A program made the position numbers and the translations under genes. This document shows positions 9,050 through 18,394 of a stretch of DNA of 64,000 bases, in pieces. Location: NCBI GenBank assembly GCA_963764235.1, contig CAVXRO010000014.1, positions 682,001-746,000 of the forward strand, given 5' to 3'. Within the stretch, counting starts at the first letter, position 1. Each line of letters starts with the position of its first letter. Source of the DNA: DATFVA01 sp963764235 (lineage in GTDB: Bacteria; Bacteroidota; Ignavibacteria; Ignavibacteriales; Ignavibacteriaceae). Below the pieces are notes generated by a model. That model was not told the origin of the DNA and did no database searches. It was given only the letters and a program-made list of their open reading frames with translations.

Positions 9050-10282
9050 ATGCAGATCAGTCAGATTCTTTCACTTTCATTTGACTCGCTCAAATCCAAC
9101 CGCTTAAGAACTATTCTAACCATTCTTGGTGTAGTTGTCGGGATATTTTCTATAATCGTTATCATGACTGTTATAACAATGCTCCAGGATACAATAGAAA
9201 GCGGCGTCTCTTTCCTGAATAAAAATACTTTCCAGATCCAGAAATTTCCTGCGATCCATACAGGCGGTCCCGGCTCCTGGCGGATATACCGCAACAGAAA
9301 AGATATTACCCTGGATGACTTTTACCGTTTCGAGCAGATGATGACACAGGCGAAATACGTGGGGGCCGAGCAGACAATGCATGGAAAGATAGTCAAATTC
9401 GGCAGCAAAGAAACGAATCCCAATATCTCTGTTATCGGTGTAACTATAGGTGCTTTCAGGACGAATGCTATGACGGTAAAGGACGGCAGGGAGATAAATG
9501 AATCTGATGTTCAGCACTCAAATGATGTCTGTGTTTTGGGGGATGATGTTACCCAGAAACTTTTCCCAAACATAAATCCTATAGGACTTATAGTCCGGGT
9601 AGACGGTTATCCCTTAAAAGTAATAGGCATACTGGAAAAACAGCCCGAATTCTTCGGCCAGTCGATGGATAATTATATTGTCATGCCGATAACCTCATTT
9701 CAGGCAATGTATGGAAGGCGTGCACACAGCATAAGCATATCGGTTCAGTCTTACAGCAAGGATGACTACAATTCGGCAATGGATGCTGCGACAGGATATA
9801 TGAGGACGATCAGGAAGGTACCTGCAGGTCAGGAAAACGACTTTGATATATTCAGCAATGAATCGCTTGTAGGACAAATAAACGATATCACAAGCGGCGT
9901 GCGGATCGGAGCTGTAGTGGTTTCAATCATTGCACTGCTTGCTGCAGGTGTGGGAATTATGAATATTATGCTTGTATCTGTAACAGAAAGAACGAGGGAA
10001 ATTGGTATCCGGAAAGCTGTAGGTGCCAGAAAAATCAACATACTTACACAATTCCTTATAGAAGCAGTTGTGCTCTGCCTGTTAGGTGGATTTATAGGTA
10101 TTGCACTTGGAATAGGTGTTGGCAATTTTGCCGGGAGTTTCCTTAATGCAGAGAATGCTATTCCGGTTGACTGGGTTTTAATTGGTCTCGGCCTTTGTGT
10201 TTTTGTTGGAGTGGTATTTGGAACCTACCCTGCTTATAAAGCTTCCAATCTGGATCCTATTGAGGCGCTTCGCTATGAATAG
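9050..10282 (+). CDS. MacB-type ABC transporter permease (FtsX domain), orphan paralogue
   Basis: 410 residues with the MacB architecture: a TM1 segment (LGVVVGIFSIIVIMTVITM), a large periplasmic MacB_PCD domain (about 45-240), then three C-terminal helices of the FtsX domain, including GIMNIMLVSVTERTREIGI. It ends in DPIEALRYE. It has the same length as, and is closely similar throughout to, the permease at 12185-13417. No ATPase gene is adjacent on this strand. It may use the ATPase encoded at 14745-15467, or it may be a solitary duplicate. A good ribosome-binding site (AGGGA) supports the ATG. Confidence 0.88.
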   Translation: MQISQILSLSFDSLKSNRLRTILTILGVVVGIFSIIVIMTVITMLQDTIESGVSFLNKNTFQIQKFPAIHTGGPGSWRIYRNRKDITLDDFYRFEQMMTQAKYVGAEQTMHGKIVKFGSKETNPNISVIGVTIGAFRTNAMTVKDGREINESDVQHSNDVCVLGDDVTQKLFPNINPIGLIVRVDGYPLKVIGILEKQPEFFGQSMDNYIVMPITSFQAMYGRRAHSISISVQSYSKDDYNSAMDAATGYMRTIRKVPAGQENDFDIFSNESLVGQINDITSGVRIGAVVVSIIALLAAGVGIMNIMLVSVTERTREIGIRKAVGARKINILTQFLIEAVVLCLLGGFIGIALGIGVGNFAGSFLNAENAIPVDWVLIGLGLCVFVGVVFGTYPAYKASNLDPIEALRYE

Positions 10283-10338
10283 AAGTCTTTGACTGATTCT
10301 GAAATCACGATATATATCCGTCAGAAATACCGGGTCGT

Positions 10339-11145
10339 TTAATCTTTTTTAATCCATTCCCTGCCGGTTTTCTTATATTCCGTAGCCTGTGCCGCCTCAA
10401 AAATATCTCCATTCCACTCTCTTACAGATATAGATATATGTGTTTTATCAGCTTCTATCACATTAAAGGCATTGGGCTCCTCCCTGGTCCTGTTCGATAT
10501 TGCCGTCCCTGCCTGCACTGAGATTATCGAACTATTCTGGGAAGGGTAAAAGGGTCTGACATCGCCATTATAACCCTGGTGAAGATGTCCTGCCAGCAGT
10601 AAATCAATTGAACATTGATCAATTATTTGCAAAGCCCTTGCAGATCTTCCGACCAGCTTAATTCCAAGATCGCCAGGCGGTGGAATGAACGGGTGATGAG
10701 TAACAATTATTTTGAATAAACTGTTATCGATGGAACATAACATTTTTTTAAGAACTTCGATCTGTTCTACGGATATCCTGCCGGATTTCCAGGTTAATGA
10801 CCGCGCAGTGTTTATCCCCAGAACGGCCATGGTTTCATCCCGGTAAAAAGGTGACAGGTTAGTGGTTATATTGTTTTCGTAATTTGTCAGTGGCAGCAGA
10901 AATCTTGCGAAAACATTGAAGAGCGGAATGTCATGATTTCCGGGAACAATTATTTTTTTATAATCAAGTTTGTCAAGGAATTCATCTGCCCGGCGGAACT
11001 GACTTTTCCGGGCTCTCTGAGTAAGATCGCCGCTAACTATAAGGAGGTCAGGATTCAGTGTACTGATGTCATTCAGGATTACTTCTTCAATTTTTTTTTC
11101 AACTGTTCCGAAATGGAGATCGGATATATGTACTATTTTTTTCAA
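10339..11145 (-). CDS. Metallophosphoesterase (calcineurin-like)
   Basis: Two-metal phosphoesterase of the Icc/CpdA type. All five metal motifs are visible in order: DLHFG near residue 9, GDLTQ, GNHD, HHPF and GHLHQ. The best start is a TTG at 11145, which follows the TGA of the lipid kinase by 1 base, so translation is probably coupled. The substrate could be a cyclic nucleotide, a phospholipid or another phosphodiester. The tight pairing with a lipid kinase makes a lipid-linked role plausible, but that is inference. 268 residues, no signal peptide, so probably cytoplasmic. Confidence 0.87.
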   Translation of the reverse strand: MKKIVHISDLHFGTVEKKIEEVILNDISTLNPDLLIVSGDLTQRARKSQFRRADEFLDKLDYKKIIVPGNHDIPLFNVFARFLLPLTNYENNITTNLSPFYRDETMAVLGINTARSLTWKSGRISVEQIEVLKKMLCSIDNSLFKIIVTHHPFIPPPGDLGIKLVGRSARALQIIDQCSIDLLLAGHLHQGYNGDVRPFYPSQNSSIISVQAGTAISNRTREEPNAFNVIEADKTHISISVREWNGDIFEAAQATEYKKTGREWIKKD

Positions 11146-11146
11146 A

Positions 11147-12019
11147 TCAGTCTGGTATTATTAATCTCAAAGACTTCGGTTTTATTTCATAATGGAGCGG
11201 AGTGTTAAGCTTGAACACTTCCCCGTCAATAGATACTTCAAGTTTTCTTTTGTTTGAATAGATTACCAGTTCTTCATTATGAAGGATCTGGAAATTCTCC
11301 TCCTGGTTTAGTTTGCCTGTAAGGGTTTTAAGAATGAGTCGAAGGTAGGAAATCCTTCCATCATATTTGGGATAATAGATACTTAGTCTGCCGTCCCTGA
11401 GACCTTCTCTTTGCCCAAGGTTAAAGAGATCAAACTTATAATCATTATTGCCGACAAAAACGAAAGGTGTCCTACATTTCACCATACTGCCGTCCGCTTT
11501 AATAGTAACATTTATTTTAGGAATTGACTTCAGTACTGCCAGTGTTGCTTTCAACATTGCCGGCCATTTTTTCCCGCCAAGTTTCATTTGCTCCTCTCTC
11601 CGCTTTACTAACCTTGGATAAAGGCCTATTGAAGAATTATTCAGAAAAATATGATCATTTACGTAAGCGGTATCAATTAAAGTTGTTCTGCCTTTAAGTA
11701 TAACTTTAACAGCTTCATCACTACTCAAAGGAATTCTTACGTCTTTAGCAAAATGGTTAAGTGTACCGGCAGGAATAATTCCCATCGTTCTTTGTAGTTT
11801 AACTGCTTTCTCAGCAACAGAACTTACGGTACCATCTCCGCCAACAGCGATGAGAATACCATAATCTTCATCACCGATCTTTTCGAGTATATCAGGCAGG
11901 TTTTCACCGGGAATTTCAAATATATCGTGTGGAAAATCCGCGTTATCAAGATTACCGTAAATTTGCTGCAGATCCTGATCCCGACCGGCTTCCTCATTAA
12001 TTATTATCGCTGCCTTCAT
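11147..12019 (-). CDS. Diacylglycerol-kinase-family lipid kinase (YegS/DagK-like)
   Basis: Phosphorylates a lipid hydroxyl such as diacylglycerol or a sphingoid base. The 290 residues carry the catalytic-domain signature GGDGT, followed by GIIPAGTLNHFAKD. The C-terminal beta domain ends with SIDGEVF and a LRLIIPD tail. It is the first gene of a two-gene unit with the phosphoesterase. The exact lipid cannot be told from sequence. The upstream 165 bases must carry the promoter, and only a weak ribosome-binding site is seen. Confidence 0.88.
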   Translation of the reverse strand: MKAAIIINEEAGRDQDLQQIYGNLDNADFPHDIFEIPGENLPDILEKIGDEDYGILIAVGGDGTVSSVAEKAVKLQRTMGIIPAGTLNHFAKDVRIPLSSDEAVKVILKGRTTLIDTAYVNDHIFLNNSSIGLYPRLVKRREEQMKLGGKKWPAMLKATLAVLKSIPKINVTIKADGSMVKCRTPFVFVGNNDYKFDLFNLGQREGLRDGRLSIYYPKYDGRISYLRLILKTLTGKLNQEENFQILHNEELVIYSNKRKLEVSIDGEVFKLNTPLHYEIKPKSLRLIIPD

Positions 12020-12184
12020 GTGTTGAATTCAGATTGTTATCTAAGATAAGATATATGAAGCGATTCAAAAATTAACCATCTTAAAGTTTAATGCGTATCA
12101 CATTTAGAGAAGATTTGGATAATAAAGCGATTATTCAATCATTAGCGGTTTCTTTTTCCACAACCCCTTATGAGAAAAATTCAT

Positions 12185-13417
12185 CTATTCATAGCGGAGG
12201 GCTTCGATAGGGTCAAGATTAGCTGCTTTATATGCTGGGTAAGTTCCGAATACAATTCCAACAAAAAGACACAAGGATAGACCTATCATAACCCAGTCAA
12301 ATGGTATGGCCGCTTTCGCATTAAGAAAACTTCCAGCAATGTTCCCTATTCCGACACCGAGAACAATACCTACAAATCCTCCGACAATACACAGAGTAAT
12401 TGCTTCAAGCAGGAACTGGAACAGTATATTGCTTCTGCGTGCTCCTATTGCTTTTCTTATGCCTATTTCTCTTGTTCTTTCCGTAACCGACACAAGCATA
12501 ATGTTCATAATACCAACACCGGCAGCGAGCAATGCGATTATTGAGACCACTAAGGCGCCTATTCTTATACCTGAAGTTATGTCGTTAACCTGAGTTATCA
12601 TAGACTCATTACTGAAAATAAAAAAGTTATCCTCTTCTCCGGGCTGCGCTTTCCTGATGGTCCTCATATAACCAGTTGCAGCATCTATTACATTGTTATA
12701 TTCATCCTTACTTGGAGCCATAACCGTAATATTAATACTATTGTTGTATTTGCCATACTTCTGCTGAAAAGTTGTTATCGGCATAACTATATAAGAATCA
12801 CGAGACTGGCCGAACATAGAAGGCTGCTTCTCCAATACACCTATTACCTGAAGCGGTTTGCCGTCAACCCTGATAACCTGTCCCACAGGATCAATATTTA
12901 TGAAAAGCTTATTAACCACCTCCTGCCCGATTATACACACATCATTTGAGTAGTTAACATCCGACTGCCTGAAATCCCTGCCATTCTCAACATTCCAATT
13001 ATTGGTTCTCATTGCGCCCAGTGTAACACCCGCTACACTGATATTGGGATTAGTCTCTTTGTTTCCGAAGGTTATCTGTTTACCGAACTGCCATTGTTCA
13101 GCGCCTATATACATGGCCTGAGTAAGCATACCGTCAAGCCTGTAGAAATCATCCAGGGTAAGATCAGGACGGTTTCTGTATTTTTCTCTCCAACCCGGAC
13201 CGCCACCCATCATATTGGGGAATTTCTGAATCTGAAAAGTATTTTTGTTTAACTGCGAAAAACCGCTCTCAATACTCTTCTGAAGCATAGTAATGATTGT
13301 CATTATAACGATAATGGAAAAAATACCAACCACAACACCAAGGACAGTCAACATTGTGCGCAGCTTGTTTGTCCTGAGCGATCTGAAGGCAACTGTCATA
13401 ACTTCGGAAAATCTCAT
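12185..13417 (-). CDS. MacB-type ABC transporter permease (FtsX domain)
   Basis: 410 residues with one N-terminal helix (VVGIFSIIVIMTIITM), a periplasmic MacB_PCD-like domain and three C-terminal helices with GIMNIMLVSVTERTREIGI. It ends in the typical NLDPIEALRYE. It is the last gene of the export operon tolC-macA-ATPase-permease-permease, 64 bases downstream of the other permease. Having two different permeases with one ATPase suggests a heterodimeric transporter or two alternative complexes. It is a close paralogue of the gene at 9050-10282. Confidence 0.9.
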   Translation of the reverse strand: MRFSEVMTVAFRSLRTNKLRTMLTVLGVVVGIFSIIVIMTIITMLQKSIESGFSQLNKNTFQIQKFPNMMGGGPGWREKYRNRPDLTLDDFYRLDGMLTQAMYIGAEQWQFGKQITFGNKETNPNISVAGVTLGAMRTNNWNVENGRDFRQSDVNYSNDVCIIGQEVVNKLFINIDPVGQVIRVDGKPLQVIGVLEKQPSMFGQSRDSYIVMPITTFQQKYGKYNNSINITVMAPSKDEYNNVIDAATGYMRTIRKAQPGEEDNFFIFSNESMITQVNDITSGIRIGALVVSIIALLAAGVGIMNIMLVSVTERTREIGIRKAIGARRSNILFQFLLEAITLCIVGGFVGIVLGVGIGNIAGSFLNAKAAIPFDWVMIGLSLCLFVGIVFGTYPAYKAANLDPIEALRYE

Positions 13418-13481
13418 TTCATTACTCCGTTATTCCACTTCATTATACAATCTTCATTTTTCATTTGTCAATCTTGAATCT

Positions 13482-14717
13482 TTATTCGTACCTTAATGCC
13501 TCAACCGGGTCCATCTTTGCTGCTGAATAAGCGGGCGCAAGTCCTGCTATGATTCCCGTCAGCAAAGAGATCAATATTGCGATAATAACCGCATCATACT
13601 GCACGGAGGTTGGTATAAACTGGTTCACCATCATACTAATTAAAATAGCCAGCAGCAGTCCTATAAGACCACCCATTATACAGATAGTGGATGATTCAAG
13701 CAGAAACTGTCCAAGTATAGTTCGTCTCTTGGCACCGATAGCTTTTCTCAAGCCAATCTCCTTTGTTCTTTCTTTCACAGAAACAAACATTATATTCATA
13801 ATACCGATAGCTCCCACAAAGAGGGAAAGACCGGTAATGAACAACCCGGCAATCTGGATAACGCCGACAATACTGTTATAATTATCCATTAATCCTTCCT
13901 GCTGATTGATGGAGAAATCATTTTCCTCATCGTATGTCAATCCTCTTATCTTCCTCATCACACCTTCAGCTTCAGCCTTTGTATCTTCAAGCATAGCTGG
14001 ACTAGCGGCACGGACATTTATAGTTACCGATCCATGCATCTCACTAGTAAAATTCTTGAAGATGGTACCGATAGGTACGAACACCTGGTTATCAGGATTA
14101 AAACTGCCGAGCATAAAGCTGCCCTGTTCGGTAAGCACACCGACTATCTTATAATTAACCCCTCCGATTTTTATAGTCTTATCGAGAGGATCCTCACGCG
14201 GGAAAAGGTTCTTTGCCAATTCACTACCGATAACGGCTACCTGTCTCGAACTTCTGGCTTCTATCTCACTGTAAAATCTTCCTTCAGAAAAAGTAAAGTT
14301 TGTTGTTTTAACATAATCGGCACTCGAACCATTAACATTTACTGCATCTGTTCTGCGGTCCTCATATTTCACGGTCTGCCTGGTATTTGCAACAGGAGCG
14401 GTTGCCAGGGGAAGCTTTGCCAGATCTTTAAATTCCTCGTACTCCTCCATGGTAAGATTTTTTCTGTTTCTCACTTTCCACCAGTCTTCATTCGAGAACC
14501 ATGCCCATTTATCGATATAAAGCACATCAGACCCCAGTGCGCTGATACCATTCTGGAAGGAGTTATTAATTCCTTTAATTGCAGTAGTCATAACAACAAC
14601 AGAAGTAACACCGATGATAATACCGAGCATTGTAAGCACCGACCTCACTTTATTCGCCCTTATAGCCCTGAGGGCGATCATCATACTCTCTTTAAGCTCA
14701 AACAAAAATGTATTCAT
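13482..14717 (-). CDS. MacB-type ABC transporter permease (FtsX domain)
   Basis: 411 residues with the same layout as its neighbour: TM1 at about 25-45, a periplasmic domain, then three C-terminal helices with GIMNIMFVSVKERTKEIGL, ending in MDPVEALRYE. It diverges clearly from the permeases at 12185 and 9050 in the periplasmic domain (WAWFSNEDWWKVRNRKN instead of the FQIQKFP type). It lies 27 bases after the ATPase gene. Together with the ATPase and the MacA-like adaptor it should form a tripartite exporter for a drug, peptide, lipid or siderophore-like product. Confidence 0.9.
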   Translation of the reverse strand: MNTFLFELKESMMIALRAIRANKVRSVLTMLGIIIGVTSVVVMTTAIKGINNSFQNGISALGSDVLYIDKWAWFSNEDWWKVRNRKNLTMEEYEEFKDLAKLPLATAPVANTRQTVKYEDRRTDAVNVNGSSADYVKTTNFTFSEGRFYSEIEARSSRQVAVIGSELAKNLFPREDPLDKTIKIGGVNYKIVGVLTEQGSFMLGSFNPDNQVFVPIGTIFKNFTSEMHGSVTINVRAASPAMLEDTKAEAEGVMRKIRGLTYDEENDFSINQQEGLMDNYNSIVGVIQIAGLFITGLSLFVGAIGIMNIMFVSVKERTKEIGLRKAIGAKRRTILGQFLLESSTICIMGGLIGLLLAILISMMVNQFIPTSVQYDAVIIAILISLLTGIIAGLAPAYSAAKMDPVEALRYE

Positions 14718-14744
14718 AGTATTCTGTATTACCTTATTTAATTG

Positions 14745-15467
14745 TTAAAGACCGGCGGCAGCTCTTGGTTTGGGAATGTAGCGGTTTGCCACCATATGAT
14801 CATTCTCAATCAACCCGTCCTTAATGCGGATAATCCTGGCTGCGTGCTCTGCAATATATTCCTCGTGAGTTACCAGTATTATCGTGTTCCCCTTTTCATA
14901 AATTTCGTTAAACAGGATCATTATTTCTTCACCGGTTTTGGAATCAAGGTTGCCTGTAGGCTCATCGGCAAGCATGATAGAAGGCTTCGTCACCAGGGCT
15001 CTTGCGATAGCTACTCTCTGCCTCTGTCCCCCGGACAGTTCATTCGGTTTGTGATGCATTCTATCCTTCAAACCGACATCGATCAAGGCTTCCTGCGCTC
15101 TTTCACGTCTTTCGGCATAGGGAAGTCCCGCGTAAATAAGAGGCAGTTCAACATTGTGAATTGCATCTGATCTCGAGAGCAGGTTAAATGTCTGAAATAC
15201 AAACCCTATTTCCCTGTTCCTTATCGCTGCAAGCTGATTATCTGTCATCTCGCTTACACTATTTCCCTTGAAGTCGTATATTCCTGAGGTGGGTGTATCC
15301 AGACATCCGAGCATATTCATAAGCGTCGATTTACCTGAACCGGAAGGTCCCATTATAGCCACATACTCATTCTTGTCTATTTTTAAAGAAACATCCCGCA
15401 GAGCATGAACTTCTTCGCTGCCGACCTGGTAAACCTTAGCTATATGTTCGATATTAATAATGTTCAT
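14745..15467 (-). CDS. ABC transporter ATP-binding protein (MacB/LolD type)
   Basis: 240-residue ATPase. Walker A is GPSGSGKST, the signature motif is LSGGQRQRVAIARAL, and Walker B is IMLADEPTGNLDS with a catalytic Glu; the switch His lies in LVTHE. The length and the PTGNLD sequence are typical of the MacB/LolD/FtsE group that powers mechanotransmission rather than substrate passage. It follows the adaptor gene by 3 bases and precedes the first permease by 27. Separate ATPase and permease genes are usual in this phylum, whereas proteobacterial MacB is a fusion. Confidence 0.93.
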   Translation of the reverse strand: MNIINIEHIAKVYQVGSEEVHALRDVSLKIDKNEYVAIMGPSGSGKSTLMNMLGCLDTPTSGIYDFKGNSVSEMTDNQLAAIRNREIGFVFQTFNLLSRSDAIHNVELPLIYAGLPYAERRERAQEALIDVGLKDRMHHKPNELSGGQRQRVAIARALVTKPSIMLADEPTGNLDSKTGEEIMILFNEIYEKGNTIILVTHEEYIAEHAARIIRIKDGLIENDHMVANRYIPKPRAAAGL

Positions 15468-15470
15468 TCT

Positions 15471-16775
15471 TTAATCCGCTTTTTTATTATCTGAACCGAA
15501 GGCTTTACCTTTTTCTTCAACTCTAACATTGGAACCATCGGCAAGTTCTCTTGATATAGCACGATAGCTTCCGCTTACAACCTGCTGTCCTGTATCCAAT
15601 CCTGTCTTTACCTCAATGAAATTATCATCGCTAATTCCTGTCTCCACATTTATAACCTTCGCTTTATTATCCTTCACAACAAACACGATCTCCTGCAGTT
15701 TCTTCTGTCCGAAGCCGGTTTTCTTCTCTTCCTTCACAGCTAGCTCTCCATCGCCCTCCTCCTGATCCGGCATTTCTGACTGGTTCCTAGCAGTCACGCT
15801 CTGTATCGGAACAGCAAAAACATTGTGCCTGGTCTCAGTCTGTATATCAGCATTACATGACATTCCCGGTCTCAGTTGATCGTCAGGTGAGAAAAGTTTA
15901 ATCTTTACATCAAAATTCACAACCTGTTCCTGTGTTCCCAACCCTGCTGAAATAGCACTATTCCCTATTTCAGTAACGGTGCCTTTAAATATTCTGTCGC
16001 CGAAAGCATCAACTTTTATCTGGGCCGTATCGCCGATAGAAACAAGTACAACATCATTCTCATCAACATCAACACTGGCTTCAATATTACCAAGGTCGGA
16101 AACAGTCATCATATCCGTACCCTGGCTGAATCCGCTACCAAGCACTCTTTCACCGAGCTCAACGTTCAGTTTAGTAATTGTTCCGGTCATTGGAGAAAAA
16201 ATAGTTGTCTTATTAAGCTGTTCATCGGCTTCTTTTAAAGCCGCCTGCATCTGGGAAACATTCGCCTGGGCAGCTTCATATGATGCCTGTGAAGATAAAT
16301 ATGAACTCTTCGATGTTTCGAGTTCTGAATCACTCGATAATCCTTTTGCGTGAAGTTCTTTAACTCTATTATAATCTGAAGTCAGCTTGTCAAGCTCAGC
16401 TTTTCTCATAGCCAGGGTAGCTTTTGCACCCTGCAGATTTGCATTTGCCCTGTCTCTGGCGGCCACATACGAATCAGCCTTAATTTTTATAAGAAGGGTG
16501 CCTTTTTTTACATAATCACCCTCTTTAACAGGCAGCGAGACAATTTCTCCGGTAACCTCAGGGGTAATCACAACCTGGAATTCAGGATTAATTTTTCCTG
16601 TTGCCGAGACAGTCTGTGTAATGTTTCTCTTTTGTACCGGTTCGGTCTGAACAGGTATTATTTCCTCCTTGCTTCCGCCGATCAACGCTATCAGAATTAA
16701 AGCAACGATTAATACACCTATTCCACCGAAGATATACAGTTTCTTCTTCGATTTTTTTTGTTTCCCGTTAGCCAT
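15471..16775 (-). CDS. macA: Periplasmic adaptor (membrane fusion protein) of a MacAB-type exporter
   Basis: 434 residues. The N-terminal KKK-rich tail is followed by one membrane helix (about 12-32), then a lipoyl/barrel-sandwich half and a long coiled-coil hairpin (about 105-190: ANANLQGAKATLAMRKAEL up to ALKEADEQLNK). The second lipoyl half (IFSPMTGTITKLNVELGERV) and the beta-barrel and membrane-proximal domains follow. It links the ABC permeases to the TolC-like pore. The segment at about 325-355 is a charged Glu/Lys-rich insertion before the last domain (QEIVFVV), which is unusual but not disruptive. It lies 40 bases after the tolC-like gene. Confidence 0.92.
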   Translation of the reverse strand: MANGKQKKSKKKLYIFGGIGVLIVALILIALIGGSKEEIIPVQTEPVQKRNITQTVSATGKINPEFQVVITPEVTGEIVSLPVKEGDYVKKGTLLIKIKADSYVAARDRANANLQGAKATLAMRKAELDKLTSDYNRVKELHAKGLSSDSELETSKSSYLSSQASYEAAQANVSQMQAALKEADEQLNKTTIFSPMTGTITKLNVELGERVLGSGFSQGTDMMTVSDLGNIEASVDVDENDVVLVSIGDTAQIKVDAFGDRIFKGTVTEIGNSAISAGLGTQEQVVNFDVKIKLFSPDDQLRPGMSCNADIQTETRHNVFAVPIQSVTARNQSEMPDQEEGDGELAVKEEKKTGFGQKKLQEIVFVVKDNKAKVINVETGISDDNFIEVKTGLDTGQQVVSGSYRAISRELADGSNVRVEEKGKAFGSDNKKAD

Positions 16776-16815
16776 TAGAAATTGCTCCTAGTAATAAATT
16801 ATTTTCAAAAAATTT

Positions 16816-18153
16816 TTATTCGTACTGCTGATAATTAAGTACACCGAGATAGTATTTATACTGTTCACTCAGAACAACATACGCAAACTTCGCATTGATA
16901 TAATTTGTACGTGCAGTGGTATAATTCGAGTTTGCAATCAGGACATTCAGAAGTGTGCCTGAACCGAGAGAATATTTCTCTTCCTCGATTTTCCTGTTCT
17001 CTTCGGCTGCTTTAACATTGTTTTCGTTAACGCTCAGACTCTTTTCTGCCGCCTGCAGATCAAGATAATTTTTCTGGATATTTCGTTTAATATTACGTTC
17101 CAGCTCTGTAAGTTCAACGTCTTTATTTTCAGCATTCACTTCAGCAATCTGTACCCGGTTCTCGGTGGAAAATCCAGAGAAGATGGGTATGCTTAATGTA
17201 GCACTAACATTGAGATATTTCGAGTCATTTAAATTTTCTAGTGCATCAGCCCTGAGCTGGTAGCTGATACTCCCCGTCAGGCGGGGGAAATAACCAGACT
17301 GAGCGACTGTGATGCCGTTTTGAGCACTTTCAAGACTTAATTTTGCACTTTTATAATCACTCCTTGTACTCAGCGCACGTGTAACCAGTTCCGATAAATC
17401 CTGGTAATCCATCTCTTTTCCGGCTTCCGGTGTGCCGATTTCTGCGGGTTCCTCAAATTCATAATTTGTCAGAACATCCAGCCCGAGGTAATACAACAGA
17501 TTAGTTCTCGCTGTTTCCAGGTCATTGTTGGCCTGTATCAGTGCAAGTTCCGCATTTCCTGCCTGCACCTGCTGGTTATAAACATCTGCTAGGGTTACAG
17601 CACCGAGTTTGTTTCTTTCGGTAATCGTCTCCAGATTTTTCTTATTCCATTTGACATCATCTTCCTTCACCTTCAGGAGCTGCTTTGCATTTATTACGTC
17701 GTAGTAAAGGGTTATTGTCTGGAAAACAATATCCTGTTTCAGTCTTTCCAGAGTAAGCTTCCAGGCTTCAAGGTCGTTTTGAGTTTGGGATAACGTTGCG
17801 ATATTAGAAAGACCGTCAAATAAGGTTATATCGCTGCTGGCACCTACAGTATAGTTCCTGTTCTGTGAAATCGACGGCGGTATCGGAATTATAGAGCCCT
17901 GGAAAATGAAATTACCGCCGGCTTCTTCAGATTTCGTCCAGTTCCAGTTTCCATATGCTCCCAGTGTCGGAAGGAAATTACCAACGGCGGCTTTCACGCC
18001 TGATTGATAGGATTTCAATGTATTCTCACTCTTCTGCAGAGTAGTATTTTTATTAAGCGCAGTATTTATTGCTTCATCGAGGCTTAATGTCTTTTGCGCA
18101 AAGGATGCATAACTAAAAGTCAGCAGACATATTAAGCTAAGAAAAAATCGCAT
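16816..18153 (-). CDS. tolC: TolC-family outer-membrane efflux protein
   Basis: 445 residues. A signal peptide (about 1-19, ending SFAQ) is followed by two tandem OEP repeats, each beginning with a LDEAINTALNKN-like or DLSELVTRAL-like helix. Long alpha-helical barrel segments lie between the strands. First gene of the export operon. A GGGAG ribosome-binding site lies 6 bases before the ATG. The 241 bases upstream (18154-18394) should contain the operon promoter, and I found no clear operator there. Confidence 0.92.
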   Translation of the reverse strand: MRFFLSLICLLTFSYASFAQKTLSLDEAINTALNKNTTLQKSENTLKSYQSGVKAAVGNFLPTLGAYGNWNWTKSEEAGGNFIFQGSIIPIPPSISQNRNYTVGASSDITLFDGLSNIATLSQTQNDLEAWKLTLERLKQDIVFQTITLYYDVINAKQLLKVKEDDVKWNKKNLETITERNKLGAVTLADVYNQQVQAGNAELALIQANNDLETARTNLLYYLGLDVLTNYEFEEPAEIGTPEAGKEMDYQDLSELVTRALSTRSDYKSAKLSLESAQNGITVAQSGYFPRLTGSISYQLRADALENLNDSKYLNVSATLSIPIFSGFSTENRVQIAEVNAENKDVELTELERNIKRNIQKNYLDLQAAEKSLSVNENNVKAAEENRKIEEEKYSLGSGTLLNVLIANSNYTTARTNYINAKFAYVVLSEQYKYYLGVLNYQQYE

Positions 18154-18394
18154 TAGTTTTCTCCCGGCAAATTATTTGAAAGAATCAGAATTAAATTGTT
18201 CTTTAGACATCGAACGGTTTCATTAAGTTACTATCTAAACACTGTAATTTTCTTCAGTTGTAATGAGTATCTGAAGATTTCCTTACAAAAATAGAGGATA
18301 TCCGGCAGCATATAAAATTTTAAGTATAAACGGCGGAATAATTACAGGAGCGGTAAAAGAGAATACCCGGATTTGAGGATAAACGGTACACCCT

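Noticed and set aside
14034..14741. 235-codon plus-strand open frame
   Set aside because: It lies entirely antisense to the permease at 13482-14717, is Cys/His rich and irregular, and has no ribosome-binding site. It is a shadow frame.
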